From Rhizobium sp. L43 (GTDB lineage Bacteria; Pseudomonadota; Alphaproteobacteria; Rhizobiales; Rhizobiaceae), in contig NZ_NWSQ01000028.1 of assembly GCF_002531725.1 (NCBI RefSeq), positions 30,312 through 94,311 of the forward strand: DNA of 64,000 nucleotides. Reading direction: 5' to 3'. Every line of letters begins with the position of its first letter. Position 1 is the stretch's first letter. Under the pieces are notes generated by a model. That model was not told the DNA's origin. It ran no database searches and saw only the letters and a program-made list of their open reading frames with translations. This document shows positions 45,461 through 53,709 of this stretch, one piece after another. The position numbers and the translations under genes are program-made.

Positions 45461-46333
45461 TCAACGCCCTCCCGGGTTCTGGTTGCCGAAGAAGCGCAGC
45501 TGCACGGCATAGAGCGACAGGGTCACCACGAGGAGAACCAGCGCCGCAGCACCGCCCATTCCCCAATTGACCAGCGACTGTACGAACTGCGCGATCAACT
45601 CTGCGAGCATCATGTTGGCGGTGCCGCCGAGAAGCGACGGCGTGACGAAATAACCGAGCGACATGACGAAGACCATCAGGGCGCCGGCCGCCATGCCGGG
45701 CATAGCCAGGGGCAGGAGAACACGCGTCAGGCACTGCCAGCGGTTGGCGCCGCAAAGGGCCGCCGCCTGCAGGGTCGACGGGTCGATCTTCTTGATCACG
45801 CCATAGAGCGGCAGGATGATGAAAGGCAGCATGATATAGGTCATGCCGATCGTCACGCCTGTCAGATTGTTGACGAGCGCCAGCGGCTGGTCGATCAGAC
45901 CCATTCCCATCAGCATCTTGTTGATGAGCCCGGTCCGCTGCAGGAGCACCATCCAGGCATAGGTGCGGGCCAGCAGATTGGTCCACATCGACAGCAGCAG
46001 GATCGCAAAAATCACCGAAGTCAGCCGTCCGGGCATGATCGCCAGCGCCCAGGCAACGGGAAAACCGATCAGCAGCGAAATCACCGTGACGAGACCCGAG
46101 ACGATGAACGTATTGGCGAAAATCTTGAGATAGGTCGCGGAGCCGATCAGCTGCGCATAATTTCCGAGCCCAGGCACGGGTTCCAGCACGCTTCGCAGCA
46201 GCAGTATCGCCACCGGCACGACGAAGAAGATGCCGACGAAGGCGAAAGCCGGAACGACCCCGCTGAAACCTGTTGGCCTGCGTATCTTCGGCAAGGGCGT
46301 AATTACGCCGGAGGCATCGCTAAACGTCGACAT
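45461..46333 (-). CDS. ABC transporter permease (PotB-like)
   Basis: Inner-membrane permease (290 aa), six helices, beginning after a short cytoplasmic tail with VVPAFAFVGIFFVVPVAILLL, and the EAA loop around QAAALCGANRWQCLTRVLLP. AAGGA precedes ATG 46333. With the PotC-like protein it forms the pore of the operon's importer. Confidence 0.92.
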   Translation of the reverse strand: MSTFSDASGVITPLPKIRRPTGFSGVVPAFAFVGIFFVVPVAILLLRSVLEPVPGLGNYAQLIGSATYLKIFANTFIVSGLVTVISLLIGFPVAWALAIMPGRLTSVIFAILLLSMWTNLLARTYAWMVLLQRTGLINKMLMGMGLIDQPLALVNNLTGVTIGMTYIMLPFIILPLYGVIKKIDPSTLQAAALCGANRWQCLTRVLLPLAMPGMAAGALMVFVMSLGYFVTPSLLGGTANMMLAELIAQFVQSLVNWGMGGAAALVLLVVTLSLYAVQLRFFGNQNPGGR

Positions 46334-46410
46334 GACAGTCCTTCCCACCCGTCAATTTCCGCGGGCGGGCACGGCGACCTTCGCCGTGCCCGTTGATCTC
46401 AAGCTCCAGT

Positions 46411-47421
46411 CTATTTCGCCTGCCAAGCGTACCACTTCTCGCCGATGGCATCGCGATTATCAGCCCAGTAGCTCATATCGGCATTGACCTGGCTTGCCGT
46501 CTGCTGGTCCGGCAGGGTCTTGGCCGTTTCCGGGTCCATCAGCTTGGCCGATTCAACATTGATCGGCGCATAGCCGGTGGCCTTTGCCAGGGCGGCCTGC
46601 GGCTCGGCCGAGGTCGCCAGTGCAATGAACTTCATCGCAGCTTCGACATTCGGCGAGCCCTTCGGCACGACCAGCGCATCAGCAGCGGTAATGTTCTGTT
46701 CCCAGGAGGTTTCAACCTTGATGCCGGTCGCAGCAAGCGCCGTCATGCGGCCGTTCCAGACGCTGCCGAAGGGGGCCTCGGCGGAGGCCAGGAGCTGCTG
46801 CGACTGGGCGCCGCCGGACCACCAGATGATATCCGATTTGATCGTATCGAGCTTTTTGAAGGCGCGGTCGAGGTCAAGCGGATAAAGCTTGTCGGCAGCC
46901 ACACCGTCGGCAAGCAGCGCCGCTTCGATCACGCCGGGAGCCGACCACTTGTAGAAAGTGCGTTTTCCCGGAAACTTGGCCGTGTCGAACAGGTCGGCCC
47001 ATGTCTTCGGGCAGGTTTTGACGGCATCGGCATTGCAGCCGATGACAAAGGAATAATAGAAGCTGCCGACCGAATAGTCGGTGACGAAACGCGGATCGAG
47101 CTTGGATTTGTCGATGACCGAGAAATCGAGCTTCTCGAGCTGGCCGGCCTTGCCGGCCTGGGCGGCATAATCGCCTTCGACGTCGACGACGTCCCAGGTG
47201 ACCTCACCGGCCTCGACCATCGCCTTCAGCTTGCCATAGTCGGTCGGGCCGTCCTGCACGACGGTGATGCCGGTCTTTTCGGTAAACGGGCTCGCCCATG
47301 CCGCCTTCTGCGCGTCCTGGGTCGTTCCGCCCCAGCTTGAGAAGACCATGTTGTCGGCTTTGGCCGGTGCGGAGACCGCGACGAAGGCGGCAACCGCCGC
47401 GAATGCAAATGTCGTTTTCAT
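46411..47421 (-). CDS. ABC transporter substrate-binding protein (PotD-like)
   Basis: Periplasmic binding protein (336 aa) of the spermidine/putrescine-type SBP family. The signal peptide covers about residues 1-22 (cleavage near AKA-DN). NMVFSSWGGTTQDAQKAAW, GEVTWDVVDVEGDY and the late GSPNVEAAMKFIALA are typical of the family. AAGGGAA lies before ATG 47421. Two Trp residues in IIWWSGGA could help bind a cationic ligand, as in betaine-binding proteins, but this is inference. The ligand is expected to be trigonelline. Confidence 0.88.
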   Translation of the reverse strand: MKTTFAFAAVAAFVAVSAPAKADNMVFSSWGGTTQDAQKAAWASPFTEKTGITVVQDGPTDYGKLKAMVEAGEVTWDVVDVEGDYAAQAGKAGQLEKLDFSVIDKSKLDPRFVTDYSVGSFYYSFVIGCNADAVKTCPKTWADLFDTAKFPGKRTFYKWSAPGVIEAALLADGVAADKLYPLDLDRAFKKLDTIKSDIIWWSGGAQSQQLLASAEAPFGSVWNGRMTALAATGIKVETSWEQNITAADALVVPKGSPNVEAAMKFIALATSAEPQAALAKATGYAPINVESAKLMDPETAKTLPDQQTASQVNADMSYWADNRDAIGEKWYAWQAK

Positions 47422-47462
47422 GTTCCCTTATCCCTGTTTTGGTTTGTCCTACGGGTTATGCC

Positions 47463-47795
47463 TTATGCCGTCAGTGCGCCTCGCTCTTGGGGAGAGAAGC
47501 TTGCTGGCTTCATAATCTTGTTTTCCGCCACCTCGATGAGGTCGCGAATCTTGGGCAGGAAGGCCTGCCATCGGGGATCGACCAGAAGCCGCTGGCGCCT
47601 GGCCTCCCGGTCGTCCAGGCTTGTGAAGGCCCAGATGTGGACGATCTCGTTGATCGTGCCGATCTCCGAGAAGAAGTAGCCGACCAGCGTGCCGAGATGG
47701 CTCTTCTGGATCTCGATCCCCTCTTCCTCGACCACTTTGAGATATTGCGGGATCGCGCCGTTCTTCAGCCGATAGGTGCGGATTTCGTAAAACAT
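47463..47795 (-). CDS. NIPSNAP family protein
   Basis: Small dimeric alpha+beta-barrel-like protein (110 aa) of the NIPSNAP family, starting MFYEIRTYRLKNGAIPQYLK with HIWAFTSLDDREARRQRL in the middle. No catalytic residue is known for the family. It sits six bases from the aldehyde dehydrogenase gene, inside the putative trigonelline operon, where it has no counterpart in the known pathway. It may bind or isomerise an intermediate. Confidence 0.85.
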   Translation of the reverse strand: MFYEIRTYRLKNGAIPQYLKVVEEEGIEIQKSHLGTLVGYFFSEIGTINEIVHIWAFTSLDDREARRQRLLVDPRWQAFLPKIRDLIEVAENKIMKPASFSPQERGALTA

Positions 47796-47800
47796 CGGCG

Positions 47801-49264
47801 CTACCTCATCACGAAGGGATCGGGGATCGGATCGTCGGATGTCCGGAGCCAGATCGTCTTGGTGCGGGTATAATCGAGCGCCGCGGCCATGCCGCCTTCC
47901 CTGCCATGGCCCGACAGGCCGAAGCCGCCGAAGGGTGCGATCGGCGATACGGCGCGGTAGGTGTTGACCCAGACGATGCCGGCGCGGAGCCCCTTCATCA
48001 GCCGGTGCGCCCGGGTCAGGTTCTGGGTGAAGACGCCGGAGGCCAGGCCATAACGGGTGTCGTTGGCAAGCCTCAGCGCCTCGGCCTCGGTCTCGAAGGA
48101 CACGACGGAGAGCACCGGACCGAAAAATTCCTCGATCAGCGAGGGCGAGGCGACCTCGTCGCAATCGAGAATCGTCGGCGGGAAGTAAAAGCCTTCACCG
48201 TCGATCTTGCTGCCGCCGGTGACGAGACGGGCGCCACTTTCAACCGACCTTATGACGAGGGCGCCGATATTGTCCTGCTGGCGCTTGGTGGCAAGCGGGC
48301 CGACTTCGGTCGCCATGTCGAGCGGCGCGCCGATCCGGATCGCCTCCGCCTTCTCCCGCAGCAGCGCGACGAATTTGTCCTTGACGCTGCGTTCGACGAT
48401 GAGGCGGGATCCGGCAACGCAGCTCTGCCCCGTCGCGGCGAAGATGCCCGCGACCTGGGCGTTGGCAGCACTTTCGAGGTCGGCATCGGCAAAGACAATG
48501 AAGGGTGACTTGCCGCCGAGTTCGAGCGAGGTGGAAGCGAGGTTTTCGGCCGAGTTGCGAACGACGTGCCGGGCGGTTTCGGGGCCGCCGGTGAAGGCGA
48601 CATGCGCGACCTTCGGGTGCCGCCCGAGCGCTGCGCCGCAGGAGGCGCCGAAACCGGTGATGATGTTGACGACGCCGGCGGGAAAGCCTGCCTCGTGCAC
48701 CAGACGCGCAAATTCGAGAAGCGGCGCCGGCCCGTCTTCCGAGGCCTTGACCACCATCGTGCAGCCGGCGGCCAGCGCCGGGCCGATCTTGACCGCCGAC
48801 AGGAAGAGCTGGCTGTTCCACGGCACGACCATGGCGACGACGCCGATCGGCTCGCGGCGAAGCCAGACATCCATGTCGGGCTTGTCGATCGGCAGGTAGG
48901 CGCCTTCGATCTTGTCTGATATGCCGGCATAGTAGCGATAATATTCGGCGACATAGGCGATCTGCGCCGATGTTTCGCGGATGATCTTGCCGGTGTCGCG
49001 CGTCTCCAGTTCGGCGAGGAGCTGCGCGTTGGCGGCAACGAGGTCAGCCAGCTTGTAGAGCAGCTTGCCGCGTTGCGTGGCGGTCATTTTCGGCCAGGCG
49101 CCCTCATAAAGCGCCCTGTCGGCAGCGTTGACAGCCCGATCGACATCGCCTTCGCGCGCTTCGGGCATTTCAGCCCAGACCGCGCCGGAGGCTGGATCGA
49201 TGCTCGGATAGGAAGCCTCGCCATCCGAGAATTCACCGTCGATGTAATGCTGGAAACGCCGCAT
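47801..49264 (-). CDS. tgnC: Aldehyde dehydrogenase
   Basis: NAD-dependent aldehyde dehydrogenase (487 aa). Catalytic Asn in VPWNSQLF, Glu in LELGGKSP and Cys in TGQSCVAGSR are intact. AGGAG precedes ATG 49264, four bases after the monooxygenase stop. In the Acinetobacter trigonelline pathway an aldehyde dehydrogenase (TgnC) oxidises the hydroxybutyrolactone ring-opening product to (E)-2-((N-methylformamido)methylene)succinate; gene order supports the same role here. The family is certain, the substrate is inferred. Confidence 0.85.
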   Translation of the reverse strand: MRRFQHYIDGEFSDGEASYPSIDPASGAVWAEMPEAREGDVDRAVNAADRALYEGAWPKMTATQRGKLLYKLADLVAANAQLLAELETRDTGKIIRETSAQIAYVAEYYRYYAGISDKIEGAYLPIDKPDMDVWLRREPIGVVAMVVPWNSQLFLSAVKIGPALAAGCTMVVKASEDGPAPLLEFARLVHEAGFPAGVVNIITGFGASCGAALGRHPKVAHVAFTGGPETARHVVRNSAENLASTSLELGGKSPFIVFADADLESAANAQVAGIFAATGQSCVAGSRLIVERSVKDKFVALLREKAEAIRIGAPLDMATEVGPLATKRQQDNIGALVIRSVESGARLVTGGSKIDGEGFYFPPTILDCDEVASPSLIEEFFGPVLSVVSFETEAEALRLANDTRYGLASGVFTQNLTRAHRLMKGLRAGIVWVNTYRAVSPIAPFGGFGLSGHGREGGMAAALDYTRTKTIWLRTSDDPIPDPFVMR

Positions 49265-49268
49265 GGTC

Positions 49269-50309
49269 TTACTCCTGAAATGCCGGCATGACCTCGGTGA
49301 TGAAGCGCTCGAGCGACGCCTTCTTGCGCTCGAAACTCATGCCGGTGTCGATCCAGAAGGAATATTCGTCGTAGCCGAGGGCTTCATAGGCCTTGAGCCT
49401 GGCGATGACGGTCTCAGCGTCGCCAACGACATTGTTGGTGCGCATGACCTGATCCGACAGCATGGCGTTCGCTCTGATCTGCTCGTCCGGAATCCGTTCG
49501 ATCAGACCTTGGGTCACCGGCTTCTCATTCTTGAACCAGGCGAAGAAATAATTGTAGTAGACGCTGAGTTCGTGCGCAGCCTGGGCGACGTCTTCTTCCG
49601 ATGAGCCGACATAGGTGTGGCGTAGCAGCATGATCTTCGGCCGCTCGATATCAGGGTTCTTGGCGCAGGCATCGTTGAAGCGGTCCATCAGCGATTGGAC
49701 TTCGTCATCGCCCTGCCAGAGCGGCGTGACCTGGACGTTGCAGCTGTTGGCGACGGCAAATTCGTGCGAGTTCGGATCGCGCGCGGCAACCCAGATCGGC
49801 GGGTTCGGCTGCTGCAGCGGCTTCGGCGCCGAGGTGGTCGCGGGAAACTTGAAGAATTCCCCGTCATGGGCGTAGTCGCCCTTCCATACGCCCTTCACCG
49901 CGGGGATGAGCTCGCGCATGCGCTGGCCGGCGCCCCAGGCGTCAAGACCCGGCAGCAGGCGTTCGTATTCGAAGGAATAGGCGCCACGCGCAATGCCGAT
50001 ATCCAGCCTCCCGTCGCTGATGATGTCGGCCATGGCTGCTTCGCCGGCAAGCTTGATCGGATGCCAGAAGGGAGCGATCACCGTTCCCGTGCCGAGCCTG
50101 GCCCGCGACGTGCGGCGCGCCAGATCGGCAATGGTGACGAACGGGTTGGGCGCGATGGTGAAATCCATGCCATGGTGCTCGCCCGTCCAGATCGCGTGCA
50201 TGCCGCCCTTGTCGGCGATCTCGCAGAGCGCGACGAATTCCTCATAGAGGCTCTTATGGCTCTGGTTGGCGTCGAGCCGTTCCATATGGACGAAGAGGGA
50301 GAACTTCAT
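49269..50309 (-). CDS. tgnB: LLM-class flavin-dependent monooxygenase
   Basis: Luciferase-like monooxygenase, oxygenase component (346 aa). Typical segments are MKFSLFVHMERLD at the start, MHAIWTGEHHGMDF, ARLGTGTVIAPFWHPIKLAGEAAMADIISDGRLDIGIARG and the late ADVVEEAETVI-like region. It needs reduced FMN from a partner reductase, which is encoded just upstream and overlaps by four bases (ATGA). TgnB of Acinetobacter is an enzyme of this class and length that opens the pyridinium ring of trigonelline; this is the best candidate for that step. Confidence 0.85.
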   Translation of the reverse strand: MKFSLFVHMERLDANQSHKSLYEEFVALCEIADKGGMHAIWTGEHHGMDFTIAPNPFVTIADLARRTSRARLGTGTVIAPFWHPIKLAGEAAMADIISDGRLDIGIARGAYSFEYERLLPGLDAWGAGQRMRELIPAVKGVWKGDYAHDGEFFKFPATTSAPKPLQQPNPPIWVAARDPNSHEFAVANSCNVQVTPLWQGDDEVQSLMDRFNDACAKNPDIERPKIMLLRHTYVGSSEEDVAQAAHELSVYYNYFFAWFKNEKPVTQGLIERIPDEQIRANAMLSDQVMRTNNVVGDAETVIARLKAYEALGYDEYSFWIDTGMSFERKKASLERFITEVMPAFQE

Positions 50310-51241
50310 GCTTTTGCGCCCTTGGCTGGAATGGGATGGACGGTGCCGCCGGTCTCGTCGCCGAAATAGACGCCGAAATTGCCGATCGAGCTTTCCATCG
50401 CGAAGCGGTTGACGATATCGGCGGTCGAACTGGTCTTGAATTTTGCCGCAGCCAGCGCGTCGGGTTTTACGAACCTGCCGCCGGCAGGCTCGCCGTCTCC
50501 GGCGACGGCGTGATAGACGATATGCTGCTTGCCGTCGCTCTTGCCCTCATAGACCGAATAGAGAAAGCCGATACTGACCTTCAGCCCGGTCAGCGTTTCC
50601 AGGTATTTCTCCAGCGTCTCGGTCGGATTGCCGTCATGGGCGTCAATGCTTGGGAGGGAGAGCACGTCGTCGCCGAGCAGCAGTACCTCGCCGCGGCGCT
50701 CGACGACGGCCGCAAGTTCGATATTGCCTTCGCTTGCCGCGGAAACCGCCTTGCTTGCCAGCGTCGGGGTGAAATAACCGCCGCGCGCATAACCGAGACC
50801 ATTGCGGCCGCTATTGTCGAAAGCTTCGATGCGTCCCATCAGGATGACGTGGTCGCCGGCCTCGATGACCTGTTCCATGGCGCATTCGAACCAGGCCGCC
50901 ACATTCGAGAAGACCGGGCAGCCTGCCGATCCCTTGACCCACTCGACCGCCGCAAATCGGTCTTCGACCGGCCGCGCAAACGTGTTCGATACGTCCTTCT
51001 GCGTTTCCGACAGCACGTTGATCGCGAAATGATCCGCGCCGGTCATGGTGGCGAAATTGCGCGACGTCTTGGCAAGGCAGACGAGGAGCAGGGGTGGATT
51101 GAGCGAGACCGAGGTGAAGGAGTTCGCGGTGAAGCCGATCGGATTTCCATCCGCGTCGCAGGCGGTGACGACAGTCACGCCGGTGGGAAAAGCGCCGAAT
51201 GCATCTCGCAATGCCCTTGGGTCGACAGTCTGGATTGTCAT
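50306..51241 (-). CDS. tgnA: Flavin reductase with C-terminal extension
   Basis: NAD(P)H:flavin oxidoreductase (311 aa). Residues 1-165 are the flavin-reductase domain: RDAFGAFPTGVTVVTA, GFTANSFTSVSLNPPLLLVCLAKTS, and HVILMGRIEAF. Residues 170-300 form an extra alpha/beta domain that looks Nudix-like in layout but lacks a Nudix box. It overlaps both neighbours by four bases. It should feed reduced FMN to the adjacent LLM monooxygenase, matching the two-component trigonelline monooxygenase. The letter assignment tgnA/tgnB is from memory. Confidence 0.82.
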   Translation of the reverse strand: MTIQTVDPRALRDAFGAFPTGVTVVTACDADGNPIGFTANSFTSVSLNPPLLLVCLAKTSRNFATMTGADHFAINVLSETQKDVSNTFARPVEDRFAAVEWVKGSAGCPVFSNVAAWFECAMEQVIEAGDHVILMGRIEAFDNSGRNGLGYARGGYFTPTLASKAVSAASEGNIELAAVVERRGEVLLLGDDVLSLPSIDAHDGNPTETLEKYLETLTGLKVSIGFLYSVYEGKSDGKQHIVYHAVAGDGEPAGGRFVKPDALAAAKFKTSSTADIVNRFAMESSIGNFGVYFGDETGGTVHPIPAKGAKA

Positions 51242-52083
51242 CGTTCATCCTCCCCGAACGACAGCCACTCAGCGAGCAGCGAATTGACGATATCAGGCGC
51301 GGTCAGGTTCACCATGTGACGATGACCTTCGACGATGCGGGCGTAGCCCCGCGGCGCAAGCGCCGCCATCTGCGTTGCCATCAGGGGCGTCGAGTTCGGA
51401 TCATCGGACCCTGTTAGAAACAGGGCCGGACCCTGAACGTCTTTCCAGCGATCGGCATAGGTCTCGTCTCCTCCGGCGAAGGCGGCGTAAGCGACAGCAT
51501 AGCCCTCGGGGTCGACGAGGTTGAGCCATGTCCGCGTCAATTCCCGCGCAACGACGCTGTCCGGATCATCGCCGAACCATCGCGCCAGGGGACCTTCCTT
51601 GTCGACGCCCGCCACCGGAATGGCCGCGGCGCGTGCGAGCACGGCAGCCTTTGCTTCCGGTTCGCGCCTGTAGACACCGTTGAGATATGCGACACGGCTG
51701 ATACGTTCGCCGAACGTCGCCGCCGCCCCTCCCGATACCAGCGCTCCCATGGAGTGGCCGGCAACATTCGCGGTCTCCATCGCCATCTCATCAAGAAAGC
51801 GCCCGAACCAGGCGACGAACTCCTCGAGACGGCTGCCTTCCGGCAGTTTTGCGCTGTCGCCATGTCCCGGCATGTCGACGGCGATGACGCGATGGCCAGC
51901 CGACAGAAAGGCGATCTGCGGAGCCCAGGCCTCGAGACGCATGCCGACGCCATGGATCAGAACCAGCGGTTCACCGCTGCCGGCCTCGTGATAGGCCGTT
52001 CCGCTTGCCGTCTTCCTTCGGGGCAAGTCACCGGCGGCGCCCTTTGCTGCAGCGGCGCCTGAGATCGATCCGGCTGTCAGCAT
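51238..52083 (-). CDS. tgnD: Alpha/beta hydrolase
   Basis: Alpha/beta-fold hydrolase (281 aa). The oxyanion HGVGMRLEAW, nucleophile Ser in AGHSMGALVS, acidic residue in LTGSDDPNSTP and His in VEGHRHMVNL give a full triad. ATG 52083 is used; an in-frame GTG at 52095 is possible but too close to the ribosome-binding site. The stop overlaps the reductase start (ATGA). TgnD, a hydrolase of this fold, splits (E)-2-((N-methylformamido)methylene)succinate into succinic semialdehyde, methylamine, formate and CO2; this gene fits that step. Confidence 0.85.
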   Translation of the reverse strand: MLTAGSISGAAAAKGAAGDLPRRKTASGTAYHEAGSGEPLVLIHGVGMRLEAWAPQIAFLSAGHRVIAVDMPGHGDSAKLPEGSRLEEFVAWFGRFLDEMAMETANVAGHSMGALVSGGAAATFGERISRVAYLNGVYRREPEAKAAVLARAAAIPVAGVDKEGPLARWFGDDPDSVVARELTRTWLNLVDPEGYAVAYAAFAGGDETYADRWKDVQGPALFLTGSDDPNSTPLMATQMAALAPRGYARIVEGHRHMVNLTAPDIVNSLLAEWLSFGEDER

Positions 52084-52099
52084 CTCAGAGCCCACCCTT

Positions 52100-52702
52100 T
52101 CAAACGCCCGCGGGGTTGGCGACGTCCTGCCCCAGGTCCTTCAGATCCTGGTAGCGGTCGCCAATGCGGTGATGGGGACGTCCGCCGACCGAAGCGCCGA
52201 GAGCCACGACGATCTCGTCGGCGGCAGGCGCGTCGGGGATCGAGGTCTGGATGGTCAGGTAGTGCGAACGGCGGCCTTCATCATTCTTGTCCATCAGCGG
52301 GATCATGATCGGCGCATTGGCAGGACCACGTGTGTTGCAGAAGGCGAGATAGGACTTGGCGCCGACAGCGTGGCGATAAAAATTACCGAAGCGCAGCGTG
52401 TGGATGAGCGCAGACGCATGTTCGATCTCGCCGTCCAGGCCGACGACGGCGGCCTTGCCATAGGCTTCGACTGCATCGCCGGAACCGATGGCATCGATGA
52501 TCATCTTGGTCAGCAGCTCGCCGAGAACCGGAGCGCCTGCATGAATTTCCGGCTTGAGGTCCTCGACAAAGCCGCGGCCGGCCCAAGGATTCTTCACGAC
52601 CGCAAAAGCGGAGAACAGCTTGAGGGGCACTGCCGCGGCCTTGCCGCCTTCGATCAGCGTCGTTTCGATCTGCAATCCGGTCTTGCGAATTTGAATGGCC
52701 AT
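52100..52702 (-). CDS. Amino acid synthesis family protein (PF06684-like)
   Basis: First gene of the operon (200 aa), matching the poorly understood AA_synth family: RKTGLQIETTLIEGG, FAVVKNPWAGRGF, AYGKAAVVGLDGEIEHASALIHTLRFGN and GGRPHHRIGDRYQDL are conserved-looking blocks. The biochemical role of the family is not established. GAGGTG precedes ATG 52702. Its lead position, directly behind the palindromic operator, suggests a real step or a protective role in the same pathway, although the published trigonelline route does not need it. Confidence 0.8.
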   Translation of the reverse strand: MAIQIRKTGLQIETTLIEGGKAAAVPLKLFSAFAVVKNPWAGRGFVEDLKPEIHAGAPVLGELLTKMIIDAIGSGDAVEAYGKAAVVGLDGEIEHASALIHTLRFGNFYRHAVGAKSYLAFCNTRGPANAPIMIPLMDKNDEGRRSHYLTIQTSIPDAPAADEIVVALGASVGGRPHHRIGDRYQDLKDLGQDVANPAGV

Positions 52703-52726
52703 GGAACACCTCATCTCTCGATTTCG

Positions 52727-52746
52727 TATTATGGTATACCATAATA
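52727..52746. promoter_or_regulatory. GntR-type operator of the trigonelline-like operon
   Basis: TATTATGGTATACCATAATA is a perfect 20-bp palindrome 25 bases upstream of the first gene of the operon, overlapping its likely promoter. The GGTATACC centre is typical of FadR/FCD-type GntR regulators. Related sites lie at 52954-52967 and before the gntR-type gene. Confidence 0.75.
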
Positions 52747-53028
52747 TATGGGTGTCAAGTTGGTTCTGCGAAGGCCAGATCGACGCCTAAGTGATCCAGA
52801 ATTCGGCGCGCATGCGCTCCCGACCGCCCGGAAGCGCTTCTTCACTCAGCTATTTTTCTGGAGCCGGACAGTGCGGCGTCTCTCCGCAGCGACGCGACGT
52901 GTCGGGAGGTCAAAACGATCGCAGCCATATGATACCGCCTTATATATTATTGAATATGGCATACCATCACATCGGGCAAAGTTGGGTGTCAAGCTTGGAG
53001 TTTGGATTTTCTTCATCAACGAGTTTGA
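52747..53028. other. Intergenic stretch with no intact gene
   Basis: Besides the site at 52954-52967 nothing coding was recognised. Its coding potential is poor and its A+T content is higher than that of the operons, as expected for a decayed region. Confidence 0.45.
52954..52967. promoter_or_regulatory. Second GntR-type half-conserved site
   Basis: ATATGGCATACCAT differs from the centre of the palindrome at 52727-52746 by one base and lies about 225 bp upstream of it in an AT-rich stretch. It may be an auxiliary operator or a relic of one. Confidence 0.5.
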
Positions 53029-53604
53029 TGCGACCTCTCGGACGCAGCGCATTGCATCCATCTTGGCGACCTGATCGACCGGGGTCAGGAAAGCTTGCCA
53101 TCCCTCAGATTAGCCGTGCAGGGTATTTCCGGCGTTTCCAATCACACCCTCATTGGAAACCACGAGCATCGGCTGCTTCAGCTACTCCAGACTCCGGATC
53201 GCAAAAGGATGGATCGCTGGCTGAAAAATGGCGGCATTGAATTTTTTCAGGAACTGGGGATCGAACCCATCGACGGATGGGAAGAAAAAGCTTCGGAGCT
53301 TCTGGGTGAGCCTATGATTGAGTGGCGGCATTCTCTACCGCTCAAATTACAAATGGGTGAGCTGCTTTTCGTCCATGCGGGCATAGACACGGATGTCCGA
53401 TAGAGCTTCAGGACGGCCGAAACGCTGGCTTGGATTCGCGAGCCATGGACCTCATCGACCGGGCCCTATAAAAATGATTGGGCCGTGGATCCACGGCCAC
53501 ACGCCGATCGCCGCGGTCGAGATACTGGGGCTTGCGAGACCGGTGTTTTGAGCGCGCTGCTCATTCATGGTGATCGCATGAGACTTTTTCAAACCAGCGA
53601 GTAG
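53029..53604 (+). pseudogene. Broken serine/threonine-type metallophosphatase (PPP family)
   Basis: Relic of a calcineurin-like phosphatase. Reading with frame changes, the metal and phosphate motifs appear in family order: HLGDLIDRG (53059 on), LIGNHEHR (53143 on), LLFVHAGID, TAETLAWIREPW, IHGHTPIAA (53489 on) and the terminal TGVLSALLIHG. A stop lies just upstream at 53026, a stop interrupts after HAGIDTDVR at 53401, and at least two frameshifts separate the last blocks. The first motif GDxHG is missing, so the gene is dead. Confidence 0.75.
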
Positions 53605-53709
53605 GCTGAGTTGCTGCGAAATTCCCAACCGGCGCCAGGTTCTTGCGATGGATGAATGCCGCAGTTCCCTCGCCGACCGCGTCCAACAGGAGCGCTGGCG
53701 GTTCCCGCC

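Noticed and set aside
52748..53074. A 108-codon plus-strand frame upstream of the phosphatase relic
   Set aside because: Contains the candidate operator and AT-rich DNA, has no recognisable motif and ends inside the relic in another frame.
53236..53290. A tRNA-like string containing GGGATCGAACCC
   Set aside because: It resembles a T-arm on the reverse strand, but no acceptor, D or anticodon stems could be paired around it.
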